64,000 nt of DNA from Alicyclobacillus fastidiosus (GCF_026651875.1 NZ_CP104067.1:1612001-1676000), one strand, 5' to 3'. Positions 43,470-52,905 are shown, counted from the first letter of the stretch. Notes: generated from the sequence alone by a model not told the origin. Translations and numbers: made by a program.

Positions 43470-43574
43470 CTACGTTCTTCGCTTATTTCTCCAATAGGTC
43501 GCAAACGTGATGAGGGCTCCTGAGATAATGACGATGCCCACTACTCCCGAAACGCCAATCCAGTGATGTGTCAT
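43470..43574 (-). CDS. Single-TM micro-protein (34 aa)
   Basis: ATG 43574 lies 8 bases after GCGGAGGAAAG. The whole protein is one TM helix (WIGVSGVVGIVIISGALITF) with a basic end (WRNKRRT). The strong ribosome site supports expression. It lies between a pseudogene and an uncertain region; function unknown. Confidence 0.55.
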   Translation of the reverse strand: MTHHWIGVSGVVGIVIISGALITFATYWRNKRRT

Positions 43575-43905
43575 GACCGCTTTCCTCCGCATAGTTGATG
43601 GTCGATAGCATTTGCGGATTTGAAATCCCTATACAGAAGTTACGGATGGGTGTTTTACCAGTGAGATCGTCTGACCATCGAGATGGTGCACTGGTCGTAA
43701 GCTCTTAAATAACGCGGTAAGCCATGGACGGTAACACCTTCTGGGATCGGCAAATTCGATTTCCACGTCGGCTCACTGGACGAGCGCGGACGATTGGTTC
43801 ACCGTGTGACTCCGCACTGTAAATTACTGCCTTTGGCCTCCATGTGTCATTGAACGCATCAAGTGTGTTCAAACTATGTGAATCACGCCACCGGAGGAAC
43901 AGAGC
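43575..43905. other. Intergenic region
   Basis: About 330 bases without a supported gene. A short imperfect stem (CCAGTG...CACTGG near 43659-43695) is visible, of unknown meaning. Confidence 0.35.
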
Positions 43906-44097
43906 ATGAATAGTGAAGACAGTCTCGACTTACTTTGGGCAAAGAAAACGGCTGTACAACAAATACAACTCACGGGCGCAACCGAAGTGACATTCGTCTG
44001 TCCATTTTGTTCGGAGGCGGCCTATCTATTCTTTACGGACGACGAAGGCTATACCTCGCACTGTTCCAACGGTTGCTTTGGCAAGCGCAGTCGTTGA
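43906..44097 (+). CDS. Small zinc-ribbon protein (63 aa)
   Basis: ATG 43906 follows CGGAGGAACAG. The product has TFVCPFCSEAAYLFF and HCSNGCFGK, giving C-x2-C and C-x3-C, a probable single zinc ribbon. No family assigned. The downstream 44098-44360 has only a frame without ribosome site. Confidence 0.65.
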   Translation: MNSEDSLDLLWAKKTAVQQIQLTGATEVTFVCPFCSEAAYLFFTDDEGYTSHCSNGCFGKRSR

Positions 44098-44360
44098 TCT
44101 CCATGTATGCATCGGCTAATCCGATGATAATTTCGGGACTGAATCGGTTCAGCCAGTCGTACTCACAACCAGAGGTTCAAACTGAGGGGGACCCGAGGCG
44201 ACTTTACTTGCAGACTGAAACGCATGTGGAGGAAGCCAAAACGCTCACCTTAGTTCGCATCGTTGAGAGGCGAGGTGAGCCCCGGCGTAAATATTGCATT
44301 AGCGTCGTATCATCTGCTGTAGTTGTCTGTTTTCAGAGCTGGATCGCCGACAGACAGCTA

Positions 44361-44570
44361 TTACGATGACTTTGCCCTGAAAGTGTGGCAACAAGTATCC
44401 GCGGAGTCCGACGCAGTGTCCTTGTGGTGTCCGTCCAGCATCCCAAACTCGACACTTGTGTCCATGTTCGCATGCTTATCTACGCTGACCAAGATGGACG
44501 ATGCCACGCAATTGTTTCCTTTGGCCCAATATTCACAATTCGCAACGCTACACTTTACATCCACTTGCAC
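44361..44570 (-). CDS. DUF1540 Cys-rich protein 2
   Basis: GTG 44570 lies 8 bases after GGGAG. The 69-residue protein keeps the pattern VDVKCSVANCEYWAKGNNCVAS and DTCCHTF of copy 1 (11721-11933), with a divergent acidic middle (HANMDTSVEFGMLDGHH). The five Cys are all present. Function unknown. Confidence 0.85.
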   Translation of the reverse strand: MQVDVKCSVANCEYWAKGNNCVASSILVSVDKHANMDTSVEFGMLDGHHKDTASDSADTCCHTFRAKSS

Positions 44571-44579
44571 TATACTCAC

Positions 44580-45162
44580 TCCCGAAAAGGTCTTACATAT
44601 AACATTGGCTTGCCAACTTCACAATATACTTCGCGTGTGGGGTGGAAATGACGGGATTGCGATTGGCGCCAGCACGTTCCGCAATGGGTCGGTACTACTT
44701 CGGTTGCAGTTGGTTTGCACGGAGAAGTGACGATGGCTATCTTTTCTATCGTGAACGGTTGGATTGAGCAGCGCCCATGGAGGATGGTAAACAATCGGGA
44801 AGAAGCAAGTAAAACCCCAATAACCAGGGGGATAACTGTTGTTTTTAGTCGAAAAAGCAGGATGAACCAAAACGCGACCCTCATAAAAAAGGGTTTCGCG
44901 TCCGTATGATATAAACATGGAAAACAAACCTGCACATAAATACCTGTAAGCGTAGGTAGGCAGGTTTGTTTCTCCTCCCAATGAGATAGTTTACTACTCT
45001 GTTGTCGAATGGCAAGAGAATTTTTTTTGTCCGTCTGCTGCTGAAGCATGGTAGCCATTGCACAGTAGATGTGAAACAGCTTCGCGCGGAGATGAGCCGA
45101 GCGGCGTACATGAAAATCAATGGTTGGCAGGTTTAGGCAGTCATTGACGATGGGGAATCCCC
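44580..45162. other. AT-rich region without a recognised gene
   Basis: The minus strand carries a 200-codon open frame of unlikely composition without family match or ribosome site. A hairpin (AAACCTGC...GCAGGTTT, inner TACCTGT/TAGGTAGG) lies at 44931-44970. On the plus strand VDVKQLRAEMSRAAY near 45070 faintly resembles a Spo0E-type phosphatase helix, too short to call. Confidence 0.35.
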
Positions 45163-45312
45163 TCATGTTGGCTGCCATTTTTCATTCTGTACTTCATATG
45201 TCGTCTCTCTGTATCGGCATCTTTGCACCATACCATCTTCGGTGAGCTGCACACCATATTGGTAAGTCTCCATAAAAACCTCGCGTTCCGGCATGTCCCA
45301 TAGCCTAAGCAT
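45163..45312 (-). CDS. Possible small protein (49 aa)
   Basis: From ATG 45312 the frame reads LRLWDMPEREVFMETYQYGV and LTEDGMVQRCRYRETTYEV, ending EKWQPT. The composition (aromatic and charged, no low complexity) is protein-like and resembles small YES-type hypothetical proteins, but the ribosome site is poor and the natural start may be lost. Confidence 0.35.
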   Translation of the reverse strand: MLRLWDMPEREVFMETYQYGVQLTEDGMVQRCRYRETTYEVQNEKWQPT

Positions 45313-45384
45313 TACATCACGTAGATTCGCGGAGCCGTGTCAAATCCATGAGACTAAATAAATAGATGCATCGTACACGGTTCA

Positions 45385-45735
45385 TTGAGTGTCAAGACCA
45401 ATGGTGCCTATAATGGAGCTGCTTGTACCTCTGTTTTAGTGTGCTCGCACGCCTCCCCTCCAAGGCTATCTGTGCGAGGAGATATTCACCTTCTAGGGTC
45501 GGTTTCAGAGAACACAAAAGAGGGTCGGCACAGGTACGCGCCGACCAGGTAAGCATAAAGGGTATCACGCGGAATGACATTCCTAACGCTACCCTACCCA
45601 CGCTTTCACTATAGGAGGATATAATCAAAATTCCGTTGAAAATGGTCCCACTAGAACCATTTTCGTACTCACCCGCCCCTGACGAAACCCCGATATTATG
45701 AAACAAACCACCCGTTCGGGGGGGTGGTTTGCTTG
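45385..45735 (+). ncRNA. Candidate structured RNA or mini-gene with promoter and terminator
   Basis: A good promoter (TTGAGT 45385-45390, TATAAT 45409-45414, 18-base spacer) is followed by about 290 bases and a strong terminator (AAACCACCC-loop-GGGTGGTTT, 45701-45735). Inside are GC-rich stems such as GGTCGGC/GCCGACC and a late AGGAGG (45613) followed by a 25-codon frame without ATG/GTG/TTG at the right distance and with a hairpin AAAATGGT/ACCATTTT inside it. No known RNA family is recognised. Confidence 0.45.
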
Positions 45736-45887
45736 GCATTAAGTTCTGTGTAGTCAATGGATAACTAGCACGGGGAATTTCGTGGACACCTTTCATTATA
45801 GATGCACCATGTGAAGTGAAGATGGAGACATCATGGAAATTGTATGGAGAATGCGTTTGCCCGAAGGATGTCTCCCTACATCAGAAT

Positions 45888-46691
45888 TTACCCCGCCGTC
45901 GTGCGACGGTGACGCAGTTGCTCGACTTTCACATCCTTACGGGTGACTGTCAGATAGCCAACCATTACAAAGATGGCGACGGTCAGAACCAGACTGACTA
46001 AACCTTTGCCGGTTCCAAGTCCACCTGCACTACGGGGAACTGAGATCCAGTCAGCAAATGAGGCGCCCACTGGACGTGTCATGATGTAAGCAAACCAGAA
46101 GGCGAAAATTCCATTCAGGCGAAACAGTCGATAGCCTAAAGCTGGGATTCCAATTAAAACAGTGAATAATACCCCGGAAGCGAAATAGCCCAGGTGCATC
46201 GTCGTTGCGGTCATATCTCCAGTAGCAGTTCCGAGTGCGAATGTGGCCAATACGGTTGCCCAGTAAAACATCTCGCGTTTTCTCGTGGTGATGCTATGAA
46301 TCGACAACGTCTTCTCGACTGCGTACCAGGCTATGAAGATGACGGTCAGTACCACAACAAAGAACGTCGTGCTGATGAAGTAAGGGATGCCCAAAACAAC
46401 GTGCATCGCATCGGCCGTCATGGTTCCAAATATACTGACCATCACGACGACGAGCCAGTAAATCCAGGCGATGTACCTGCGAACGGAAAATTGGAGAATG
46501 AGAGAGGCCACTAGCCCTGCTCCTCCGAGTCCAACCGCAACAAATTGGTTGAGGTGATAGACTAAAAAGTCGGACGTCGCTTCACCCATTCCGGTCGTGA
46601 GCACTTTTGTTATCCAGAAGTATGCCGTAATCTCTGGAACTTTAACAAGAATTTGCCGCGCGTTGCGCGTGGGCGATAAGGATTGTTTCAT
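45888..46691 (-). CDS. DUF347-repeat membrane protein (COG4705)
   Basis: The 267-residue protein has about eight TM helices in four repeats, each with a conserved acidic motif: KVLTTGMGEATSDFL, FGTMTADAMHVVLG, ALGTATGDMTATTM and MTRPVGASFADWI. This repeat pattern defines DUF347. Related proteins are annotated as membrane-anchored proteins, sometimes metal- or acid-resistance linked; the function is unproven. ATG 46691 follows GAGGAGC. Confidence 0.88.
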   Translation of the reverse strand: MKQSLSPTRNARQILVKVPEITAYFWITKVLTTGMGEATSDFLVYHLNQFVAVGLGGAGLVASLILQFSVRRYIAWIYWLVVVMVSIFGTMTADAMHVVLGIPYFISTTFFVVVLTVIFIAWYAVEKTLSIHSITTRKREMFYWATVLATFALGTATGDMTATTMHLGYFASGVLFTVLIGIPALGYRLFRLNGIFAFWFAYIMTRPVGASFADWISVPRSAGGLGTGKGLVSLVLTVAIFVMVGYLTVTRKDVKVEQLRHRRTTAG

Positions 46692-46760
46692 GGGCGAATG
46701 CTCCTCAAGTGATCCGTTTTTAGAAGGACGACGATATGCGAGCGGGTTACAGGCAAACAC

Positions 46761-47315
46761 AGTATAGCATCGCGTCTTGTCGGCGCGGATGCTCGAGACA
46801 AGGGAGGTAAATTGTTCGCGCAGAGAGGCTCACATACCATGTATGATACGTAAACGATGTGAAATTCCAATGGAGAGGGTGTGGTGATTTTATGGTGCAA
46901 ACGGCAGGGGCAGTGCCCCCTTGTGGACTTGATGTGTTTTATAGGGCATTAAGATTCGGAAAACGGACACACCACGCTTGCGTATTGACCGCGTCGTAGG
47001 CGAACTGAGTGGGTTGACGAAATTGTACGCCCACCGAACCGTATCAGGGTATTTCATCTGAAGTCACGATGACATCCACCCGCAACTAGCGAACAGCGAT
47101 TCTAGTTTTGGAACGGGTGGGCGGTCGGTCGCGATCATATCAATTGCATCTAAGGAACACGCGTTGAAAAAATAACAGGCATCCTTGTCTGAGAGCGCCG
47201 CAGTGACATCGTCCCTCCTCATTCTGGACTGAATGAGGGGGGACTGCAAAAGTGCATGTATTAGAAAACATGGCATCTGGCGCTCTGCGGCGGCTATATC
47301 TTTCCGGGAATCCTC
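46761..47315. other. Intergenic region upstream of thrS 3' end
   Basis: About 550 bases. An ATG at 46891 with GAGAGGG upstream opens a 34-codon frame of doubtful value. A GGGGCAGTGCCCCC hairpin at 46907-46920 lies within it. Nothing else is recognised. Confidence 0.35.
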
Positions 47316-49259
47316 TCAATTTCCAGGAGGGGGTGAGTCGACATCCGTGAGTAGAGCTTTGTTATCTACCTCTTTTTTCAACTTCTCGATGAACGCATCA
47401 AGAGCCATCTCGCCGAGGTCTCGCTGGCCGTACTTCCGAATGCTGACCACATGACCGGACCGTTCTTTCTCGCCAATCACAAGGGTATAGGGGATTTTTT
47501 TGAGCTGCGCTTCACGAATTTTGTAGCCAATTTTCTCTGAGCGAGCGTCCACATCTACACGGAAGCCGGCGGATTGCAACTTTGATAAGACGTCATTTGC
47601 ATCTGGGACGAAGTCATCGGAAACGGACACGATACGCACTTGGATGGGAGCTAACCAACATGGGAACGCGCCCGAAAAGTGCTCTGTAAGAATTCCGATG
47701 AAGCGATCAACGGATCCAAAAATTGCTCGATGAATGACCACCGGACGCCGTCTCTGATTGTCTTCTCCGATATACTCCAATTCAAAGCGTTCCGGAAGCT
47801 GAAAATCTAGTTGCACGGTTGCGCATTGCCACATCCGTCCAATCGCGTCCTGAATATGAAAGTCTATTTTCGGACCATAGAACGCTCCGTCACCGGGATT
47901 GACACGGTATTTTACCCCAGATTCGTCAAGTACTTTCTGCAACGCGCTTTCTGCCTGCTCCCATAATTCATCCGAACCCATGGAGTCGTCCGGACGTGTG
48001 GATAGCTCGATCCTGTATGAAAACCCAAACACGCTGTAGATTCTGTCAATCAGACGGAGTACTTCCTTCAACTCGTTTTCAATCTGGTCCGGTCGACAGA
48101 AGAGGTGGGCATCGTCCTGTGTAAAGGAGCGCACACGCATCATTCCGCCGAGTGCCCCACTCAATTCGTGGCGGTGTACATGTCCATATTCGGCGATGCG
48201 AATAGGGAGTTCTCGATATGAATGTTGCTTGTTCTTATAGATGAGCATGTGCCCAGGGCAGTTCATCGGCTTAAGGGCGAAATCATCCTCATCCACCTTC
48301 GTGACATACATGTTCTCCTTGTAGTGAAACCAGTGACCTGATTGCTCCCATAGACGCTTGTTTAAGATTACTGGTGTCTTCACTTCGTTGTAACCTTGTA
48401 TCGATTGGAGAGACCGTTCGAAGTTCTCTAGTTCATTTCGAATGTGCATGCCATTTTGTAGGAAGATGGGCATACCTGGTGCGTCTTCTGAGAACATAAA
48501 CAGTTCCAATTCCCGCCCCAATCGGCGATGGTCGCGCCTTTTTGCCTCCTCCAAGAGGCGTAGATGTTCGTCGAGATCTGACTTTTTCGCAAAGGAGATG
48601 GCGTACAACCGAGCGAGTTGCTCGCGGCATGAATCACCCCGCCAATAGGCGCCTGCAATCGACGTCAGTTTGAAGGCTTTTACTCGTCCTGTTGACGGTA
48701 AGTGTGGTCCTCGGCACAGGTCGACAAACTCGCCTTGGCGATAAACGGTGATGATGTCCGATGGAGCGAGATCGTGGATGATCTCTACTTTGAACCGATC
48801 CTTGCGTTCTGAGAACAACATCAGTGCTTCTTCACGCGAAAGCACTTCGCGAATGACCGGATAGTCTGCTTGGACAATCTGATGCATCTCTTTTTCAATC
48901 TTAGGTAGGTCCTCAGGTGTGAAAACGCAATCTGAGAAATCGTAGTAAAATCCGTTGTCGATCACCGGACCGATAGCAAACTTTGTCCCGGGGAAGAGAC
49001 GGGCTACCGCCTGCGCCATGACGTGTGCAGTGGTGTGGCGCATCACTTGGACGCCTTCGGGGTCGTTGAGCGTGAGGAGTTCCATTTGACCGCTTGGCAC
49101 AACTTCATGGGAGAGATCCATCATGTTGCCGTCTACCTTAACGGCAACAGCCTCTTTCGCGAGACGCGGACTAATTTCTGCCGCGACTTCGGCGTATGTC
49201 GTGCCAGCCACCACCGTTTTCTTCGACCCGTCCTTCAGTCGTACCATGTAGTCTGCCAT
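47316..49259 (-). CDS. thrS: Threonyl-tRNA synthetase
   Basis: The 647-residue class-II enzyme has an N-terminal TGS domain (YMVRLKDGSKKTVVAGTTYAEVA), the editing SAD domain (HTTAHVMAQAVARLFPG; HxxxH), the catalytic core (motif 1-3, with GPKIDFHIQDAIGR and MNCPGHMLIYK carrying the zinc Cys; HRHELSGALGGMMRVRSFTQDDAH) and the anticodon-binding domain (LAPIQVRIVSVSDDF). ATG 49259 has AGGAGAG upstream. The start region is controlled by a T-box leader. All domains are full length. Confidence 0.97.
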   Translation of the reverse strand: MADYMVRLKDGSKKTVVAGTTYAEVAAEISPRLAKEAVAVKVDGNMMDLSHEVVPSGQMELLTLNDPEGVQVMRHTTAHVMAQAVARLFPGTKFAIGPVIDNGFYYDFSDCVFTPEDLPKIEKEMHQIVQADYPVIREVLSREEALMLFSERKDRFKVEIIHDLAPSDIITVYRQGEFVDLCRGPHLPSTGRVKAFKLTSIAGAYWRGDSCREQLARLYAISFAKKSDLDEHLRLLEEAKRRDHRRLGRELELFMFSEDAPGMPIFLQNGMHIRNELENFERSLQSIQGYNEVKTPVILNKRLWEQSGHWFHYKENMYVTKVDEDDFALKPMNCPGHMLIYKNKQHSYRELPIRIAEYGHVHRHELSGALGGMMRVRSFTQDDAHLFCRPDQIENELKEVLRLIDRIYSVFGFSYRIELSTRPDDSMGSDELWEQAESALQKVLDESGVKYRVNPGDGAFYGPKIDFHIQDAIGRMWQCATVQLDFQLPERFELEYIGEDNQRRRPVVIHRAIFGSVDRFIGILTEHFSGAFPCWLAPIQVRIVSVSDDFVPDANDVLSKLQSAGFRVDVDARSEKIGYKIREAQLKKIPYTLVIGEKERSGHVVSIRKYGQRDLGEMALDAFIEKLKKEVDNKALLTDVDSPPPGN

Positions 49260-49318
49260 CTCTAATCTCTCCTTTGCCAAGTTCTTTGTCGCCTGTCGGT
49301 CCACATCCGTCCCGTAGG

Positions 49319-49360
49319 CGAGTTGTGCTCGATGTTCCTATCGGTATAGGGAACAACTCG
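49319..49360 (-). promoter_or_regulatory. Second hairpin between T-box and thrS start
   Basis: CGAGTTGT/ACAACTCG with an inner TTCCTAT/ATAGGGAA stem lies downstream of the T-box terminator and 60 bases before the start codon. It has no T-run. Confidence 0.5.
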
Positions 49361-49384
49361 TACTTAAACAAGTACACAAAATAA

Positions 49385-49620
49385 AAAAACGTTCTCATCC
49401 CTGTTGTCAGGGACGAGAACGTTGTTCCCGTGGTTCCACCCAGATTTAATGCGGACTTAAAGAGCGAAATCCGGCATCCTCCTAGCGTATAACGTACGCC
49501 CCGGTCTTGTTTCAGCACGCATCCTCAAGACAGCTTAGAAAGTGGTGTCCTTTATCGCCTGCGAGAATCGCTTGCAGCCGGGTGACGATTCTTCTCTAAG
49601 TCACAGATACGATAGTGGCG
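49385..49620 (-). ncRNA. T-box leader (tRNA-Thr) of thrS
   Basis: The minus strand shows the T-box GGGTGGAACCACGG (49441-49427) followed by the terminator AACGTTCTCGTCCCTG...CAGGGATGAGAACGTT and a T-run. The probable specifier is ACC (49546-49544) in GGACACCACTTTC, which fits threonine. Uncharged tRNA-Thr would stabilise the antiterminator and raise thrS expression. Confidence 0.93.
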
Positions 49621-49760
49621 CGTCTTTCTGCATCGCCGATAACCTTTATTATCCATGTATTGCGTTATACGATATCAACGGAGTGTCGGTGTGTCAATAA
49701 GGAGCTCATTATCGGGGCTCGGCTCCCCTGTTTTAACGGACGGACTGGCGTGCTGAATGA

Positions 49761-50363
49761 TTACTCCCTAATAATGAGTCTCAACTGGTCATTGAACAGG
49801 TCATCCACGGTCTTTCCAGAATTAAAATACTCTTCGATGCCTGCCACACTTGTCGGATGGTTTTTGGCAAACTGCTCCATGTCAAAATCCCTGGACATTT
49901 CTATGTCAGGGGGAGACTGCTCTTCAATTACATGCCCAATGGTGAATTGAGTCGCGGTCAGAACGATTAAGCGGGACTGCCGCAGACTGACGCTTGAGGT
50001 AAGAAGTGTTCGAATGGCCGCCTCCATTATGTCGGACATCGTTGCAGAGAAATGAGCCCCCGCTACAATTCGTGCCCCGTCCGTGTATGAAAGCATGGCT
50101 TTTCGCAATTGGTTAAAAACATACACTAACCACTCTTGCCATGGTTCATCCGTCCCCCGTCGCCTGAGGTCCTGAAATTGGGATTGCAAAATTCTCTCCG
50201 CCATTTCATTGACGAGGACCGCCTTATTCTTGATGTGCCAATACAATGTTGGAGGTTTCACCGCTAGTCTACCTGCTAAAGATCGTAAACTTAGACCCTC
50301 GATGCCAACTTCATTGAGGAGTCTTAATGCCTCTTCCACAACAACATCCTTATTCAGTGCCAT
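49761..50363 (-). CDS. TetR-family transcriptional regulator
   Basis: The 200-residue repressor has the N-terminal HTH (VVVEEALRLLNEVGIEGLSLRSLAGRLAVKPPTLYWHIKNKAVLV, quoted in part) closest to the TetR class proper, and a TetR_C-like ligand domain (YTDGARIVAGAHFSATMSDIMEA; TQFTIGHVIEEQ). It would respond to a small drug-like ligand. No transporter gene is adjacent, so its target is unknown. ATG 50363 follows AAGGAG. Confidence 0.92.
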   Translation of the reverse strand: MALNKDVVVEEALRLLNEVGIEGLSLRSLAGRLAVKPPTLYWHIKNKAVLVNEMAERILQSQFQDLRRRGTDEPWQEWLVYVFNQLRKAMLSYTDGARIVAGAHFSATMSDIMEAAIRTLLTSSVSLRQSRLIVLTATQFTIGHVIEEQSPPDIEMSRDFDMEQFAKNHPTSVAGIEEYFNSGKTVDDLFNDQLRLIIRE

Positions 50364-50485
50364 CGCTCTGACTCCTTACCACGATTTCTTTGACAGTTTA
50401 ACATGTGCCATCGCGGTCATTTTGTCCCGTGCGAGACTGAACTTCACGCGTTATGATGGTCGCCAGCACTACTGTACCTAATTTG

Positions 50486-50536
50486 CAGGCCCTTCGAGCG
50501 TACGAATACCGTACCTTGGGAGGCCTGTTTTTTTTG
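50486..50536 (+). terminator. Strong terminator without an upstream gene
   Basis: CAGGCC/GGCCTG with inner GTACG/CGTAC pairing, followed by TTTTTTTT. On the plus strand the only DNA before it is the 120 bases divergent to tetR, so it may end a short RNA or a leader. Confidence 0.7.
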
Positions 50537-50684
50537 TTTTCAATGGTTCAGGTGGCATCGGTGGATCAATTCCAGGGCTCATGTTCTTGATTGAACCTTT
50601 GTTTTATATTGTGAATATTGAGTATCGTGCTTGTGTAAAGGACAGAGCATGCTACATCTGACAGATTCGATAGGAGCGGTTGTC

Positions 50685-51257
50685 GTGATTACGCACGTGA
50701 TCTGGGACTTGGGAGATACACTGATTACGCCTCCAAACGGTGGTCAGGATTTACAGCCGCTCGATCAGTGTATGGAGGTACAACTTCGCCCTGGCGCACA
50801 AGAAATTCTGAGGAAAGTGTCGGAGTCAGGGTACGTACAAGCAATACTGAGTAATACGGCAACTAGTGACAGTAGCACAGTGCGAAGGTTGTTAAACCGG
50901 TTGGGCGTAGGAGGCTATTTTGAATTCGTTTATGCCACACAGTCGGAGTTACGCGATGACAAACCAGAAAAGCCTGACCCCATCGTGTTTGATATTGTGT
51001 TAGACGCCTTGGGAATCTCACCCGAACAGAGTGTGATGATAGGAAACAATTGGGATGCCGATGTTTTAGGTGCAAATCGAAGTGGCATGCACGCATGCTG
51101 GTTGCTAAATCAGTCTGTTTCGGTGCGAAAACATGCCACTTCACGCATTCAATCTCCGCCGTGGGTCATTCCCGTGTGGGACATAGCTGACGTACCTGAT
51201 GCGTTGCAGCTCTTACGTTCTGCTTTAACTAGTCCATTTAATGAAGCAACCGTGTAA
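50685..51257 (+). CDS. HAD-superfamily hydrolase with DxG variant motif I
   Basis: GTG 50685 follows AGGAGCG. The 190-residue HAD protein has motif I VIWDLGDTLI, motif II AILSNTA, motif III Lys in DDKPEKPDPIVFD and motif IV MIGNNWDADVLGANRSGMHACWL (quoted in part). The second Asp of the usual DxDx motif is Gly (D-L-G-D-T), so the acid/base residue may be shifted or lost. Phosphatase activity on a small metabolite is possible but not certain. Confidence 0.85.
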   Translation: MITHVIWDLGDTLITPPNGGQDLQPLDQCMEVQLRPGAQEILRKVSESGYVQAILSNTATSDSSTVRRLLNRLGVGGYFEFVYATQSELRDDKPEKPDPIVFDIVLDALGISPEQSVMIGNNWDADVLGANRSGMHACWLLNQSVSVRKHATSRIQSPPWVIPVWDIADVPDALQLLRSALTSPFNEATV

Positions 51258-51389
51258 TCGACGACGGACGATGAATGTGATTCGAAACGCTTCGTTCAGA
51301 AGGGGAGACCATCTCCCCTTCTCAATTCGTAACGTTCACCAAGCAAGCGTTCACTCGACGATCAACCACGGTTGCCCTTCAAGTGGACT

Positions 51390-51671
51390 TCATTCTTCCA
51401 CCGTTTGGATGCGACAAGACTCCTCATGGATCAGGTGAAATAAGTCAATGACGAAATTCCTTTGTATTCCCTGTGATGAGCCGAGGTTCACGTAGCGTTC
51501 CTCGACCTCTTTGGCTCTATCTGGTTGATGAACCCGAACGTCTGCCCCGCGTTTAATCGAGCCAATGGTTTTCGAGAGTTGAAATCGTTTCGCGAGACAC
51601 GAGATGAGTTCCCGGTCAACTTCATCGATGAGCGCCCGACATTCAACAAGGACGTCTACGCTGTTATCCAA
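51390..51671 (-). CDS. Chorismate mutase, AroQ class
   Basis: The 93-residue all-helical enzyme converts chorismate to prephenate, the first step to Phe and Tyr. Seen: [32 protein letters not shown] (quoted in part; Arg, Asp-Arg and Lys positions typical) and [22 protein letters not shown] 51671 overlaps the end of aroF by 8 bases and follows AGAAGGTG, so the two are translationally coupled. Confidence 0.9.
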   Translation of the reverse strand: MDNSVDVLVECRALIDEVDRELISCLAKRFQLSKTIGSIKRGADVRVHQPDRAKEVEERYVNLGSSQGIQRNFVIDLFHLIHEESCRIQTVEE

Positions 51672-52533
51672 TCGTCACACCTTCTCTCTGTGTTTGACAG
51701 GCGGTTGTCAGTACCTCGACATCGTGCATGAGTTGCGCGAACTCGCTGGGCGTAATGCTTTGCTGTCCATCGGACAAAGCGGATTCCGGCGACTGGTGCG
51801 CTTCGAGAATGAGGCCATCCGCACCGGCCGCAATCGCCGCCATGCTCATCGCACGAACGTAACGGGCGATACCTGTTCCATGGCTCGGATCGACAATGAT
51901 CGGCAGGTGGCTTAGGTGTTTAATGACCGGTACTGCATTCAAGTCCAGTGTGTTGCGCGTTGCGGTCTCGAACGTTCGAATGCCTCGTTCGCAAAGGATG
52001 ACATTGGGATTGCCTTCGCTCAAAATGTACTCGGCCGACATCAACCACTCTTCAATGGTCGCAGACAGGCCGCGTTTCAGTAAGACAGGTTTGGTCGTTC
52101 TACCCACAGCCTTTAACAGGGAGTAGTTCTGCATGTTCCGTGCACCAATTTGCACCATGTCAATGTACTCACATGCCATCGCTAAGTTTTCTATGTCCAT
52201 GACTTCCGACACGATAGGCAATCCAGTGGCTTCGCGCGCTTCTGCCAAAAACTTGAGTCCTGTTTCCCCGAGCCCCTGAAACGAGTACGGAGAGCTACGT
52301 GGTTTGAATGCACCGCCGCGAAGCATGTGTGACCCAGCTTTCTGCAATTCGCGTGCGATCTCGATGATCTGATCGCGACTTTCCACCGAGCACGGACCAG
52401 ACATCACGGTAACCGATCCATCGCCGATGCGAAGATTGCGAATCGAGACAACTGTTGGCTCAGGATGATTTAACCGGCTCGCCAGTTTGTATGGAACTTG
52501 CTTCGTTGTGCGCTCACGACTCATTACTGCCAT
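51664..52533 (-). CDS. aroF: 3-deoxy-7-phosphoheptulonate synthase (DAHP synthase, type I-beta)
   Basis: The 289-residue enzyme joins PEP and erythrose 4-phosphate as the first step of the shikimate pathway. Motifs: [60 protein letters not shown] and IVDPSHGTG, all typical of the AroG/KDO8P-like class without an ACT domain. Allosteric control may come from the coupled chorismate mutase. ATG 52533 follows GGGAGGAA. Transcription is gated by an unusual tandem T-box array. Confidence 0.95.
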   Translation of the reverse strand: MAVMSRERTTKQVPYKLASRLNHPEPTVVSIRNLRIGDGSVTVMSGPCSVESRDQIIEIARELQKAGSHMLRGGAFKPRSSPYSFQGLGETGLKFLAEAREATGLPIVSEVMDIENLAMACEYIDMVQIGARNMQNYSLLKAVGRTTKPVLLKRGLSATIEEWLMSAEYILSEGNPNVILCERGIRTFETATRNTLDLNAVPVIKHLSHLPIIVDPSHGTGIARYVRAMSMAAIAAGADGLILEAHQSPESALSDGQQSITPSEFAQLMHDVEVLTTACQTQREGVTIG

Positions 52534-52560
52534 GGTAGGTTCCTCCCTAGTGTCAATTAA

Positions 52561-52640
52561 AAAGAGAAACCTCGCCCGGATTAGGGACGAGGTTTCTCGC
52601 GGTACCACCCTAATAAAAGATCTGTGCTTCCTGATTTCGC
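52561..52640 (-). ncRNA. Third, partial T-box (antiterminator/terminator only) before aroF
   Basis: The T-box TTTATTAGGGTGGTACCGCG (52617-52598) and terminator GAAACCTCGTCCCTAATC...GGGCGAGGTTTC with T-run are complete, but only about 40 bases separate it from the terminator of the next T-box, so there is no room for a stem I with specifier loop. Confidence 0.85.
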
Positions 52641-52654
52641 GTAGAGTGGACGAA

Positions 52655-52905
52655 AAACAAAAAAACCTCATCCTGACTAGGGACGAGGCTTCTCGCGGTA
52701 CCACCCTAATAAAAGGCACAAAACCTTTCACTTGATTACGATAACGAGCACTGGTCTGCCCGGCTCAAAGCTACTGCCCCGAAGGGGTTCACCTGACGGC
52801 TCCGGAGTGTACTTCCGTGTTTCTTGGCTTCGGCTCGCACCAACCGCCGACTCTCTGCACCCAATGCAACACGTACTCTCTCCATCTCAGCCTTTGAAGA
52901 TATAT
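52655..52905 (-). ncRNA. T-box 2 (tRNA-Tyr specifier) before aroF
   Basis: Complete leader: AG-rich AGAGAGT, stem I with CGGAAGTACACTCCG (probable specifier TAC, 52811-52809), the T-box TTATTAGGGTGGTACCGCG (52713-52694) and a terminator with T-run. TAC reads tyrosine, an end product of the pathway. Confidence 0.9.

Noticed and set aside
44576..45178. 200-codon minus-strand open frame
   Set aside because: Odd composition, no ribosome site, no family resemblance, and it overlaps the start region of the DUF1540 gene.
45613..45697. 25-codon peptide after AGGAGG in the 45.4-45.7 kb unit
   Set aside because: No ATG, GTG or TTG at a proper distance and a hairpin covers the frame; kept only as part of the candidate RNA.
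52534..52731. N-terminal extension of aroF through the T-box region
   Set aside because: The frame is open by chance over two T-box terminators; ATG 52533 has the ribosome site and fits the family start.
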